From the NCBI GenBank assembly GCA_025350985.1, contig JANXWU010000412.1, positions 1 to 10,918 on the forward strand: DNA of 10,918 nucleotides, written 5' to 3'. The DNA comes from Spartobacteria bacterium. Lineage in GTDB: Bacteria > Verrucomicrobiota > Verrucomicrobiia > Chthoniobacterales > Chthoniobacteraceae. Position numbers and translations under genes: made by a program. The notes under the pieces are model-generated. The model was given only the letters and a program-made list of their open reading frames with translations, did not search any database and was not told the DNA's origin. Shown piece by piece: positions 1 to 8,318 of the stretch; position 1 is the first letter of the stretch; each line of letters starts with the position of its first letter.

Positions 1-1
1 C

Positions 2-940
2 TCGCTGCGCCGATTTTTTGTCATCGACGCCGACCCGGTGGGTAAGACCGTCCTCGTCGCCTTGCGCGAAGCCGCCGTCGAGGAAGTCGCCGCCATGACC
101 TTGCAAACGGGTGAGGCGCAAACGCGGGAAATTTCCATCACCCGGCCCGGAGCGGCGTCGGCGCTGCACCTTGCCGTCAGCGCGGCTCCCCTCGCCGAAG
201 CTGGCGGCGCGGCGCACGGCGTGGTGCTCGTTTTTCACGACATCTCGCGGCTGCGGCAGCTCGAGGAAATCCGGCGGCAGTTCGTGTCGAACGTTTCCCA
301 CGAATTGCGCACGCCGCTCTCGATCTTTTACGGCTACCTGGAAAATCTGCTCGAAAATCCGGCGCAACCCGTCGAGGAACTCGTCGATGTTTTGAAAGTG
401 ATGCAGCGCCATTCGCTGCGGCTGAACGCCATTCTCGAAGATTTGCTCACGCTCGCGCGACTGGAAACGCGGCAGGATTTTCTCGAGATGGCCGAAATCG
501 ACCTGCCGGCTTTCCTGGGCCAAATCGCCCGCGACTGGTCGCTGAAATTCGCCGGCAAAAACATCGCCGTCACCCTGGACTTGCAAGCGCGCACTCTGCG
601 CGGGGACGCGTCGCGGCTGGAGCAGGTTTTTACGAACCTCATCGACAACGCCGTGCGCTACATGCCCGCCGGCACCGGCCGCCTGCATCTCGCCGCGCAC
701 AGTCACGACGGCACGGTGGAAATTCGCGTGGAGGACAATGGACCCGGCATTCCCACCAGTGATCTTCCGCACATTTTCGAGCGTTTCTACCGCGTTGAAA
801 AAGCGCGGAGCCGGGATCGCGGCGGCACGGGGTTGGGCTTGTCGATTGTCAAACACATCGTCGGGCTGCACGGCGGGAGCGTCCGCGCCGAGAGCCGTTT
901 TGGCGAAGGGACATCGATTGTTTTGGAATTACCGCGCTAG
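2..940 (+). CDS. phoR: PhoR-like sensor histidine kinase (5' end outside window)
   Basis: Membrane-associated two-component kinase that autophosphorylates on a histidine and passes the phosphate to a response regulator. The frame is open from the first bases, so the gene is 5'-truncated; the GTG at 38 is probably just an internal valine. A PAS-type segment occupies the first ~85 residues and ends in VLVFHDISRLRQLEEIRR. The HisKA H-box SHELRTP follows, with the phospho-acceptor His codon at 299-301. The HATPase domain shows the N-box (NLIDNAVRY), G1 (DNGPGIP), F-box (IFERFYRV) and G2 (GGTGLGLS), so the catalytic core looks intact. PAS plus this core is the usual PhoR arrangement, and a pst operon with a Pho-box-like site lies 5.6 kb downstream, so phosphate sensing is the best guess. 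The phoR symbol rests on context; other PAS kinases look similar. A phoB partner would be upstream of the window. The last 12 bp overlap the convergent channel gene. Confidence 0.85.
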   Translation, partial: SLRRFFVIDADPVGKTVLVALREAAVEEVAAMTLQTGEAQTREISITRPGAASALHLAVSAAPLAEAGGAAHGVVLVFHDISRLRQLEEIRRQFVSNVSHELRTPLSIFYGYLENLLENPAQPVEELVDVLKVMQRHSLRLNAILEDLLTLARLETRQDFLEMAEIDLPAFLGQIARDWSLKFAGKNIAVTLDLQARTLRGDASRLEQVFTNLIDNAVRYMPAGTGRLHLAAHSHDGTVEIRVEDNGPGIPTSDLPHIFERFYRVEKARSRDRGGTGLGLSIVKHIVGLHGGSVRAESRFGEGTSIVLELPR

Positions 941-2296
941 GATTTCGCCCTGCTTCATTGCCGTCCCAACCGTCCCTCCCAAGGCCCGCAGCAAGGCGTA
1001 TTGCGCCTTGTCATACTCGGCCACCGTCGCGAGGTAATCGTTCCGCGCCCGCGTCATTTCCTGCTCGGCGGTGATCGTTTCCAAGACGACGCCGACGCCA
1101 AATTCCTTTCGTTCCTGATTGAGTCGATAGCTCTCCGCCGCGTCCGCCAAAACCTGTTTCGCCGTGCTGAGCTGATCCGCGAGCGAGCGCACATGCGCCC
1201 GCGCCGAGCTGACTTCCAAAGCGATCTGGGCACGCATTTTTTCCGCACCCAATTGCGCGCCGCGCATCCGCGATTGACGGGCGTGAATCTGCCCGAAATC
1301 GAACAGCCCGCCGGGCCCGATTCGCCAGCCGAGTGATGCCGAGTAATCCTCCGATTCGCCGAAAGTGTGCGGGGCATTGTTTCGCCCGCCGCCGAGTCCG
1401 CCCACGAAAGCCTGCCCGCTCATAGATGGAATCAGCGCGCCATAAACCGCGCCGTTTTTTGACTCCCGCGCCGCGAGCGCGATTGCCTCGAATTGTTTCA
1501 TCTCGGGCCGGTGCGCGAGCGCATGGCCGATCATTTCCCTCGTCGTCTCTTGCGCCGAAACCAAAGCAAACGGCAGCGGTTCCGCGTCGCGCGGTTCGAG
1601 GATCACGCCTGGATCAAGGTGCAAAATATTCGTCAGTTTAGCCGCGGCGATTTGCTGCTGTTCTTCGGCCTGGCGGAACAAAAGCTGGTTGCGTTCGGTT
1701 TGCACTTTCACCCGCAACGCATCGCCTTTGAACGCAATACCCGCGCTGACTGCGCGCCGGATTTGTCGTTCGTAATCATCCGAAATCCGCACGGCGTCCC
1801 TCGCGACATGCGCCGCGCTTTTCGCCTTCACCAGGTCGAGATAACCCTGCGCCGCGGCAAGGATCGATTCCTCGCGCTGCGCGTCGAGCGCGTGGCGTCC
1901 GGCTTGGAGCAATTGCCGCGCTTCGAGTGTTTTGAAAATCGCGTCGCCGAGGTCGGTCTGCACGTTCAGCGTGGCTCCGGGCGCGTACGACTGTTTGTCG
2001 GCTTGGATCACGCTGCCGCCGACATCCTGAATCAAATGGTTGTGCGCCCGATACGTCGCGCCGGCAAAAAGCCAGGGCAGAAATTTTTCCACCGCACTGT
2101 CGCGGTTCGCTTGCGCCTCGCGGATTTTTTCCGCGGCCATTTGCACGTCAAGATTTTGCGCACCCGCGAGACGCAGCGCGGTCGGCAGATCGATCAGGAT
2201 CGTCTCGGTTTGTTGCGGCACGGATTTCGTCCCGGCACTGGCGTTGAACGCCGCCAGCAGAGTGATCGCAAAGTGGAAAAAGCGGGACGGTTTCAT
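929..2296 (-). CDS. TolC-like outer-membrane efflux channel (OEP family)
   Basis: A 455-residue outer-membrane channel expected to trimerise into a periplasm-spanning tunnel and provide the exit duct of the tripartite pump encoded just upstream on the same strand. A signal peptide is visible at residues 1-21 (hydrophobic FAITLLAAF, cleavage after ASA). Two related halves rich in long amphipathic helices follow, which is the OEP repeat pattern; the first begins LPTALRLAGAQNLDVQMAAEKIREA and the second contains ALAHRPEMKQFEAIALAARESKNG. The length is typical of the family. ATG at 2296 overlaps the stop of the fusion-protein gene as ATGA, with no ribosome-binding site, so translational coupling is likely. 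It is last in the operon, and its stop lies inside the 3' end of the kinase gene. Substrate is unknown. Confidence 0.92.
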   Translation of the reverse strand: MKPSRFFHFAITLLAAFNASAGTKSVPQQTETILIDLPTALRLAGAQNLDVQMAAEKIREAQANRDSAVEKFLPWLFAGATYRAHNHLIQDVGGSVIQADKQSYAPGATLNVQTDLGDAIFKTLEARQLLQAGRHALDAQREESILAAAQGYLDLVKAKSAAHVARDAVRISDDYERQIRRAVSAGIAFKGDALRVKVQTERNQLLFRQAEEQQQIAAAKLTNILHLDPGVILEPRDAEPLPFALVSAQETTREMIGHALAHRPEMKQFEAIALAARESKNGAVYGALIPSMSGQAFVGGLGGGRNNAPHTFGESEDYSASLGWRIGPGGLFDFGQIHARQSRMRGAQLGAEKMRAQIALEVSSARAHVRSLADQLSTAKQVLADAAESYRLNQERKEFGVGVVLETITAEQEMTRARNDYLATVAEYDKAQYALLRALGGTVGTAMKQGEILAR

Positions 2297-3357
2297 TTGG
2301 CAATTTGCACGGGCTGGCCGTCGTTGAGCGGAAGTTTGCCGACCAGAATAATGCTCTCCTCCTGTTTCATTCCATCCAGGATTTCGACCGTCTGGCCGTC
2401 ATTGAACCCGACCTTCACGGCGGTTTTTTTGGCCATGCCACCGACGACTCGGAACACGCTCGTTTTCGCCTTTTCCACCATCACCGCTTCGACAGGCACG
2501 ACGAGCGCGCCGGACTTGCGCTCGACCGTGAGGGTGACGGTCGCATACATGCCGGGCCGCAGCGCGCCGTCCGCGTTTTCGGTGTCGATCTCGGCGAGCA
2601 TGGTGTGCGTCGCCTCGTCGAGGACATTGGCAAAACGGCTCACGGTGCCTTTAAACATGCGGCCTGGAAGTCCATCAACTGTGAACGACGACGCCACGCC
2701 GTTCGCGATGAAGCGCACCTCCGTTTCCGGCACCGCGACTTGCACGCGGACTTTGCTCAAATCAGCCAACGCCACGATGGCCGCGCTCTGCGCCGCGCTG
2801 GACGTCGGAGTCGGGATGAAAGCGCCCGGATCGACCGCGCGCTTTGTAATCACGCCCGCAAACGGTGCGGTGATTTTTGCGTAGGCCAGCAGCGTTTGAA
2901 TCCGGTCCAGGTTCGCCTGCGCCATCTCGAATTTTCCCCGCGCCTCGTCGAGACTTTGCGGCGTGACGAGGTCGGGCGCTTTCTTGCGCGCCTCGCCGAT
3001 GCGCTTGAAATCAAGGTTCGCGACCTCCGCCTCGGTTTTGTAACGCGCGAGGTCGGCGGTCATTTCCGGCACTTCGATTTCGGCGAGCTGCTGGCCCTCC
3101 TTCACGCTGTCGCCTTTGTCCACGGCGATGGATTTCAGGTAACCGGGGATCTTCGAGTAAAGTGTTGCCTCCAAATTGGCGCGCACCACCGCGGGCAGCG
3201 TAACGCCGCGCGTGATTTCGCCTCGATGCGGCGTGACGAGTTTTACGGTTAACGGTGCCGCGGGTGCGGCGGACGAAACATCGGCAGGACGCTCGCAACC
3301 GGCGAACGCGAGCAACGCGGCGACGTGCGCCATTTTCGCGAAGGTGATTTTTTTCAT
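2293..3357 (-). CDS. RND efflux periplasmic adaptor (membrane fusion protein), lipoprotein
   Basis: A 354-residue HlyD/AcrA-type adaptor joining the inner-membrane pump to the outer-membrane channel. The N-terminus [21 protein letters not shown] is a lipoprotein signal with the lipidated Cys at residue 21 (FAGC; Phe at -3 is slightly off consensus). The first lipoyl/barrel half contains [20 protein letters not shown]. An alpha-hairpin (about residues 95-150) follows, then the second lipoyl half [20 protein letters not shown], then beta-barrel and membrane-proximal domains ending VQIAK. The frame is open a further 139 codons upstream, but that part only mirrors the pump gene in another frame and is Arg/His-rich. 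I therefore chose the ATG at 3357, where the lipoprotein signal begins and which overlaps the pump stop as ATGA. It lies between pump and channel genes in an apparent three-gene operon. Confidence 0.92.
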   Translation of the reverse strand: MKKITFAKMAHVAALLAFAGCERPADVSSAAPAAPLTVKLVTPHRGEITRGVTLPAVVRANLEATLYSKIPGYLKSIAVDKGDSVKEGQQLAEIEVPEMTADLARYKTEAEVANLDFKRIGEARKKAPDLVTPQSLDEARGKFEMAQANLDRIQTLLAYAKITAPFAGVITKRAVDPGAFIPTPTSSAAQSAAIVALADLSKVRVQVAVPETEVRFIANGVASSFTVDGLPGRMFKGTVSRFANVLDEATHTMLAEIDTENADGALRPGMYATVTLTVERKSGALVVPVEAVMVEKAKTSVFRVVGGMAKKTAVKVGFNDGQTVEILDGMKQEESIILVGKLPLNDGQPVQIAK

Positions 3358-6300
3358 AACGTCTTTTGCGTTTGGTGAAACGTGCTCTCGGGATCGTCGG
3401 GATCGAGCGACTTCGAGCGGCGATGCGTGCGTGATTGGACGAGCGCGAAAATGGCGGGCAGAACGAGCAACGTCGCGAGCGTCGCGGCGCTCAGTCCACC
3501 GATGACGGCGCGGCCGAGTGGCGTGGTTTGCTCGGAGCCTTCGCCGAGGCCGAGCGCCATCGGCACCATCCCGGCGATCATGGCGAAGCTCGTCATCAGG
3601 ATCGGGCGCAGGCGGCTGCGCGCGCCCTCGATTGCGGCGTCCAGAGCGGATGCGCCGGCCATGCGCGCGCGCTCGGCGAACGTCACAAGCAGGATCGCAT
3701 TCGCGACCGCGACACCGATCGACATGATCGCGCCCATGAACGATTGGACGTTCAGCGTCGTGCGCGTGAACCACAGCGCGAGCGCCACGCCCGCGAGCAC
3801 GGCGGGCACGGCGGAGACGACGACGAGCGAAAGGCGCACGCTTTGAAAATACGCGGCGAGCAGCAGGAAAATCGCAACGACCGTGAACAGCAAACCGGTT
3901 TTCAATCCCGTCATCATTTCTTCCATCGGCGCAATCTGGCCGCGCACGGCGACGGCAACTTTGGGCGGCGCTTCGCCGGTGGATTTGATCGCGTGGCGAA
4001 TTTGAGCGGCCACGCTGCCGAGATCAGAACCGGCGATATTGGCGGTGAGCGTGACGGTGCGCTGCATGTTGTAACGATTGTATTCGCCGAGGCTCGCGCC
4101 GCGCTCGACGCTCGCGACGTTTCGCAGCAGCACCGCGCGGCCGTCTTTGCTGGCGATGGGCACGTTCTTTATTTCTTCGAGTGAATTCATGCGCGCCTGC
4201 GGAATCTCGACCTGCACCTGATACGCGACGCCGGTTTTTGGATCGGCCCAGTAAACCGGCGACGTGAATCGGCTCGATGATGTCGCGGCGACGAGCGATT
4301 TCGCGACGTCCGAAGTCGTCACGCCCATCAATCCCGCGCGCTCGCGCTGAAACGCGATCTCGACGGTCGGATAATCGAATGCCTGTTGAAAATGCAGATC
4401 GCGCAATGCGGGAATTTTCAAAAGTGCGGCGCGGAGTTTTTCGGCGTGGCCGCGATTCGCGTCAAGGTCGGGACCGCTCACGGCGACTTCGATCGGCGTC
4501 GGCGAGCCGAAGCTCATCACGCGGCTGACGACATCGCTTGGCTCGAATGAAAAACGCGCCTCGGGCATTTGCTCGTGGAGTTTTGCGCGCAACCGTTCCT
4601 TGAGTTTTTCAATGCGCACGCCGCTGCCATGTTTCAGCGCGATTTGCATCACGGCCTCCTCGGGGCCGCCGGTCCAGACGTGGATGAGGTTCACGGGGAA
4701 ACTCGCCGGCTGTGTGCCGACGAACGCGATCGTGATCTCGATCTTGTCCGCGCCGACTTCGTTTTTGATCGTGTCGAGCGTCTGCTTCGTCAGCACCTCG
4801 GTGCGCTCGATGCGGGTGCCAGTCGGCGCGCGCAGGCGCAGTTGGAACTGGCCGGAATCGACAACGGGAAAAATCTCCGTGCCGAGATGCGTGCCGAAAA
4901 TCCAGAGGACAAAAATCGCTGTGATGAAGTAAGCAGGCGCGACCAGCCAGCGCAGCGTCACGACGATTTTCGCGATGGGCGAATAGATCGAATGCAAGGT
5001 AGAGCAAGCTTCCAGCTTGCTGCGTGACGCATCGGCAAGCTGGAAGCTTGCGCTACTCTCGTGGCGGCGAATCAGCCACGTGGACAGCACCGGCACGAAC
5101 GTGCTCGAAAGCAGATACGACGCGATCATCGAGAATCCGACGGCGAGCGAGAGCGGGACGAACATCGCCTTGCCCGCGCCCGTCATGAAAAACGACGGGA
5201 TGAAAACCGCGAGCACGCAGAGCATCGCGAGGAAACGCGGCAGCGTGGTTTCCGTCGTCGCGTCGAGAGCGGCGCGGGCGGATGACTTTCCGCGGGCGAG
5301 GTGCGTGTGGATGTTTTCAATGGTGACGGTTGCTTCATCGACGAGCACGCCGACGGCGAGCGCGAGTCCGCCGAGCGTCATCAGGTTGATCGTCTCGCCC
5401 GCGAGCCAGAGCGCAAAGGTCGCGCCGAGCAGCGAGAGCGGAATCGTGAGCACGACGACCAACGCGCTCCGCCAGTCGCGCAGAAAAATCAGCACCATCA
5501 CGCCGGTGAGCAAAGCGCCGAGCACGCCCTCCGTCGTCAGTCCGCGGATCGCGCGAACGATGAACGGCGACTGGTCGAACTCGTAGCTGACCTTCACATT
5601 TTCCGGCAGCACGGCTTGAAACTTCGGCAGATTTTTTTTCACCAAATCGACGACCGAGAGCGTCGAGGCGTCGGCGCGTTTCGTGACCGGGATGTAAACG
5701 GTGCGCCGTCCGTTCACGAGCGCGTAGGCGGTGATGATGTCGCTCGCATCTTCGACCGTCGCGACATCGCGCACGAACACGCCTGGGAACACGCCCGTGC
5801 GCACCGGCACGCTCGCGAGATCCTGAATGTTTTTCACGATGGCATTCATCGGCACCATCGGCATCTCGTCGCCGATCCGGACGTTGCCCGATGGCGTGAG
5901 GCTGTTTGCGCTGGCGATGGCGTTGACGAGTTCGTCCGGCGTCATTTTGTAAGCGCGGAGCCGGTCTGGATTCGCGCGGACGACGATCGCGCGCGCGCTG
6001 CCACCGAAGGGCGGCGGCGCCGACACACCCGGCAGTGTGGCGAACAGCGGACGCACGCGGTTCAACGCCATGTCCTGCAACTCACCGACCGTCGCCGTGT
6101 CGCTGGTGAAAACGAGATTGCCAACCGCGACGCTGCCCGCATCGAAGCGCATCACGAACGGCGGCACCGTGCCCGGCGGCATGAAGGCGCGCGCGCGGTT
6201 CACATACGACACGGTCTCGGCCATCGCCTGCGCCATGTTCGTGCCGGGGTGGAACTGCAGCTTGATGAGCGCGTTGCCCTGGATCGACTTCGATTCGACA

Positions 6301-6536
6301 TGCTCGATGCCAGTGATGTAGAGGAAATGATACTCGTAGTAATAGGTGAGGTAGCCCTCCATCTGCGCCGGGTCCATGCCGCCGAACGGCTGCGCGACGT
6401 AGAGCGTCGGCACGCCCATGCTCGGCAAAATATCGCGCGGCATTTTCTGAATCGCGACGCTTGCACCGAGCACGACGGCGATGATCAAAACGATCACCGT
6501 GAGCGGACGGCGCATGGCGGCGGTGACGAGGTTCAC
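3354..6536 (-). CDS. RND-type efflux pump, inner-membrane permease (AcrB/HAE-like)
   Basis: A proton-motive-force-driven pump of about 1060 residues, the family's normal size, with the usual two-fold plan: TM1, porter loop, TM2-6, linker, TM7, porter loop, TM8-12. TM1 is [20 protein letters not shown]. The TM4 relay motif reads [15 protein letters not shown], with Asp400-Glu401 in place of the AcrB Asp407-Asp408 pair. TM10 reads [15 protein letters not shown], with Ala945 at the place of the AcrB relay lysine (Lys940). Drugs, metals or lipids cannot be told apart as substrate. The start is uncertain: GTG at 6536 gives [14 protein letters not shown], typical of the family; TTG at 6554 and ATG at 6515 are alternatives, and none has a clear ribosome-binding site. 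Residues ~494-513, in the cytoplasmic linker before TM7, are encoded by a palindromic repeat. First gene of the operon; its stop overlaps the adaptor start. Confidence 0.93.
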   Translation of the reverse strand: MNLVTAAMRRPLTVIVLIIAVVLGASVAIQKMPRDILPSMGVPTLYVAQPFGGMDPAQMEGYLTYYYEYHFLYITGIEHVESKSIQGNALIKLQFHPGTNMAQAMAETVSYVNRARAFMPPGTVPPFVMRFDAGSVAVGNLVFTSDTATVGELQDMALNRVRPLFATLPGVSAPPPFGGSARAIVVRANPDRLRAYKMTPDELVNAIASANSLTPSGNVRIGDEMPMVPMNAIVKNIQDLASVPVRTGVFPGVFVRDVATVEDASDIITAYALVNGRRTVYIPVTKRADASTLSVVDLVKKNLPKFQAVLPENVKVSYEFDQSPFIVRAIRGLTTEGVLGALLTGVMVLIFLRDWRSALVVVLTIPLSLLGATFALWLAGETINLMTLGGLALAVGVLVDEATVTIENIHTHLARGKSSARAALDATTETTLPRFLAMLCVLAVFIPSFFMTGAGKAMFVPLSLAVGFSMIASYLLSSTFVPVLSTWLIRRHESSASFQLADASRSKLEACSTLHSIYSPIAKIVVTLRWLVAPAYFITAIFVLWIFGTHLGTEIFPVVDSGQFQLRLRAPTGTRIERTEVLTKQTLDTIKNEVGADKIEITIAFVGTQPASFPVNLIHVWTGGPEEAVMQIALKHGSGVRIEKLKERLRAKLHEQMPEARFSFEPSDVVSRVMSFGSPTPIEVAVSGPDLDANRGHAEKLRAALLKIPALRDLHFQQAFDYPTVEIAFQRERAGLMGVTTSDVAKSLVAATSSSRFTSPVYWADPKTGVAYQVQVEIPQARMNSLEEIKNVPIASKDGRAVLLRNVASVERGASLGEYNRYNMQRTVTLTANIAGSDLGSVAAQIRHAIKSTGEAPPKVAVAVRGQIAPMEEMMTGLKTGLLFTVVAIFLLLAAYFQSVRLSLVVVSAVPAVLAGVALALWFTRTTLNVQSFMGAIMSIGVAVANAILLVTFAERARMAGASALDAAIEGARSRLRPILMTSFAMIAGMVPMALGLGEGSEQTTPLGRAVIGGLSAATLATLLVLPAIFALVQSRTHRRSKSLDPDDPESTFHQTQKTL
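4999..5056. repeat. 58-bp palindromic repeat inserted in frame in the pump gene
   Basis: Two 22-nt arms (4999-5020 and 5035-5056) are inverted copies with 21 of 22 positions matching, the exception being position 5 of the left arm. Each arm contains GCAAGCTTCCAGCTTGC, which is itself an imperfect palindrome. The 14-nt centre holds a further small palindrome, TGCGTGACGCA. The element can thus form one long hairpin or a cruciform. Read on the coding strand it gives the peptide [19 protein letters not shown] between RRHES and LHSIYSP, without breaking the frame. This resembles dispersed REP-like palindromes I recall from verrucomicrobial genomes; that is recollection, not a search. No second copy is present in this window. 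Confidence 0.85.
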
Positions 6537-6595
6537 GGGGCGGCAGTGTAACAAGCGCAGGTGGGTTGTCAGCCCTCCTCGCGAATTTCACGCAC

Positions 6596-6624
6596 TCGTT
6601 ACGTGGTCGTCATCAAATCGTCAC
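6596..6624 (+). promoter_or_regulatory. Pho-box-like PhoB binding site upstream of porin-pstS-pstC
   Basis: Three 7-bp units lie at an exact 11-bp period: TCGTTAC (6596-6602), TCGTCAT (6607-6613) and TCGTCAC (6618-6624), separated by GTGG and CAAA. The E. coli Pho box consists of 7-bp direct repeats close to CTGTCAT, spaced by 4 bp. Units 2 and 3 match that layout and most of the consensus. The orientation faces the porin gene, whose ATG is 106 nt downstream. Pho promoters replace the -35 with the box. A weak -10 candidate, CAGAGT at 6635-6640, lies 10 nt after unit 3. A site before a porin and pst genes and near a PhoR-like kinase is well placed. The box lies in the minus-strand pump gene's upstream region too, so an effect there is possible but the polarity argues against it. 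Confidence 0.72.
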
Positions 6625-6701
6625 ATGGCTTTGCCAGAGTGCGCCCGCCGTTGATGAGCGGTCGTCCGTTTTGCGCCGATGCGTGAAGCCGGCGGACAGA
6701 G

Positions 6702-6730
6702 AACACAACCCAACCCAACCAAACAATCAG
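6702..6730 (+). promoter_or_regulatory. G-free, A/C-rich leader before the porin start
   Basis: Positions 6702-6729 contain no G at all and include three copies of CAACC (6706-6720), followed by AACAATCAG and the ATG at 6731. There is therefore no Shine-Dalgarno sequence. The leader should be unstructured, as in messages initiated through ribosomal protein S1 or by simple accessibility. The rest of the intergenic region (6537-6701) holds the Pho-box-like site and nothing else I can name. Confidence 0.45.
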
Positions 6731-8251
6731 ATGACAAAACTCAGATTCATAATGCTGGCGTCCGCCGTGGCGCTGGCCACCAACTTCGCCCACGCGGAAG
6801 ATTCCAAACTGCTGGACATCCTCGTGCGCAAAAAAATTCTAACCAACAAGGAGGCCGACGAAGTGCGGGCCGAACTCGCGAATGAGAATGCCGCGAAGCC
6901 GGATAACAAGTTCGACATTTCCGCGCCGGTGACCTCGATCCGACTCTACGGCGATGGACGTTTTCGCTATTCCGGGGAGGAAGGCAAACAGGTCGGCACA
7001 GAAGATCACGCGCAGCGCGAACGCTGGCGTTACCGCCTGCGGCTCGGCATGGACGTGAAGCTGCAGGACAACTGGATGCTCGGTCTGCGCTTGGAAGCGG
7101 GACCGGGAGCGCGTTCGGCAAACGTGACCGCGGGTGAGAATCCGGCCTTTGCCAAAGCCGGCACGGGCACGGGAACTTTCGCGACCACGGGCGGCAAAAC
7201 CGGGACGGCGGTGACCAGTGTGAAATGGGAGGACACGATCTTTCTCGGTCAGCTTTATTTGAAATACAGCCCGACCAGTTGGTCGTCGGTGGAGGCGGGG
7301 CGGATGCCGAATCCGTTCGTCGGCGGAAATGTCGGTGCGGGTGCGAACGCGTCGCTGGTGTGGGATCCGGATGTCAATCCGCAGGGCGTCGCCGAGCAGT
7401 TCAAATACACGCTGGCGATCGGCGGCGGATCGAGCGGTGGTGGATTCAGCAAGGACGGCAAGGCGATCGCCGTGAAGAATGATCCCGGCATGACCATCGA
7501 CCTGTTCGCGAACTTCGGGCAGTTCGTTTACGAGGACGCGATGGAGAACAGTTTCAACAAAGGAACGGTGCAGACGCCGAGCCGGGTGGACCGCTGGATG
7601 CTCGGGTTTCAAGTCGGGGCCAAGGCGAACTTCTCGAAGACGACCTATCTGCAAATCGCGCCCGCGTTTTACAACTACACGGGCGGCGGCGACGCGACCC
7701 TGGCGACTTACAACGGCGACGGCGCGACGGTGGCGTTGAACAAAAACGCGAACCCCAAGCTCGTCACGTTCAATCAGTCCGGCGTGAACGACCTCGCGGT
7801 CATCGACGTGCCGGTCGAGTTCGGCTGGAGGATGTGGAATCTGCCGTTCGTCGTGTTCGGGGAGTTCACCGACAACATCGACGCGAGCGGACGCGCGGCG
7901 AAGGCCGGGCACGCGGACAAGAGCGGCGGCATCGCGTATGCAGCAGGTCTCGGCGTCGGCAAGGTGAAGAAAAAGGGCGACTGGGAAATCAAGGCGTGGT
8001 GGCAGCACAGCGAGCAGTTTTCGCTCGATCCCAACATCAACGACGACGACATTTTTAACGGCCGTCTGAACATGGAAGGCATCGTCGCGCGCGCGGCCTA
8101 CGCCTTTACCGACTCGGCTTCGTTGAGCCTGATTTACGCGAACGGCTCGCGCATCGACTCGAATCTCGGCACGGGCGGATCGAGTTCGCTCGGCTCCGTC
8201 CCGCTCGAAAAATCACAAATGCTCTTCGTGGACTTCAACCTGAAATTCTAA
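6731..8251 (+). CDS. Putative outer-membrane porin, likely for phosphate uptake
   Basis: A 506-residue predicted beta-barrel. Residues 1-22 form a signal peptide (MTKLRFIMLASAVALATNFAHA, cleavage before EDSK). A short helical N-terminal segment follows (KLLDILVRKKILTNKEADEVRAELANE), of the kind seen at the start of putative porins of the Porin_5 type. The rest shows alternating amphipathic strands with many aromatic and Gly residues, such as IRLYGDGRFRYSG, RWRYRLRLGMDVKLQDNWMLGLRLEAG and FLGQLYLKYSPTSW, and ends in the C-terminal aromatic FVDFNLKF typical of barrel proteins. The frame is open 165 nt upstream, but that covers the Pho-box-like site and lacks a signal peptide, so I chose ATG 6731. 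With a Pho-box-like promoter in front and pstS 67 nt behind, a phosphate-starvation porin comparable in role to PhoE or OprP is likely. Substrate preference is inferred from context only. Confidence 0.85.
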   Translation: MTKLRFIMLASAVALATNFAHAEDSKLLDILVRKKILTNKEADEVRAELANENAAKPDNKFDISAPVTSIRLYGDGRFRYSGEEGKQVGTEDHAQRERWRYRLRLGMDVKLQDNWMLGLRLEAGPGARSANVTAGENPAFAKAGTGTGTFATTGGKTGTAVTSVKWEDTIFLGQLYLKYSPTSWSSVEAGRMPNPFVGGNVGAGANASLVWDPDVNPQGVAEQFKYTLAIGGGSSGGGFSKDGKAIAVKNDPGMTIDLFANFGQFVYEDAMENSFNKGTVQTPSRVDRWMLGFQVGAKANFSKTTYLQIAPAFYNYTGGGDATLATYNGDGATVALNKNANPKLVTFNQSGVNDLAVIDVPVEFGWRMWNLPFVVFGEFTDNIDASGRAAKAGHADKSGGIAYAAGLGVGKVKKKGDWEIKAWWQHSEQFSLDPNINDDDIFNGRLNMEGIVARAAYAFTDSASLSLIYANGSRIDSNLGTGGSSSLGSVPLEKSQMLFVDFNLKF

Positions 8252-8257
8252 ACCACC

Positions 8258-8302
8258 TTTTCGACCGGTTCGCGAGGGGCCAAGGCGCGAGCCGGTTGGA
8301 AA
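8258..8302 (+). promoter_or_regulatory. Stable hairpin between porin and pstS
   Basis: Arms 8264-8274 (ACCGGTTCGCG) and 8286-8296 (CGCGAGCCGGT) pair over 11 bp with one G-U, around an 11-nt loop. Weaker pairs extend the stem out to TTT/AAA at 8258-8302. No U-run follows, so it is not a standard intrinsic terminator. It could partially attenuate, protect the upstream message, or mark an mRNA processing site. A G-free stretch (8300-8318) then leads to the pstS ATG, which has no Shine-Dalgarno sequence. Confidence 0.5.
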
Positions 8303-8318
8303 ATTACAAAACAACCCA

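Noticed and set aside
38..40. GTG as the true start of the kinase
   Set aside because: The frame is open to the window edge and the PAS domain would be cut; it is more likely an internal codon.
1493..2884. Plus-strand open frame of 463 codons opposite channel and adaptor genes
   Set aside because: Spans the antisense of two clear genes and their junction, with no coherent motif.
3358..3774. Upstream extension of the adaptor gene to 3774
   Set aside because: The added 139 residues are an out-of-frame image of the pump gene; the lipoprotein signal begins at 3357.
5301..6551. Plus-strand open frame of 416 codons opposite the pump gene
   Set aside because: His/Arg/Asp-rich composition typical of antisense of a GC-rich gene; no domain, and the minus strand is clearly an RND pump.
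6566..6730. Upstream extension of the porin gene to 6566
   Set aside because: It covers the Pho-box-like array and leader and would place 55 polar residues before the signal peptide.
6839..8008. Minus-strand open frame of 389 codons opposite the porin
   Set aside because: Arg/His/Val-rich shadow; no signal peptide or motif, while the plus strand is a normal porin.
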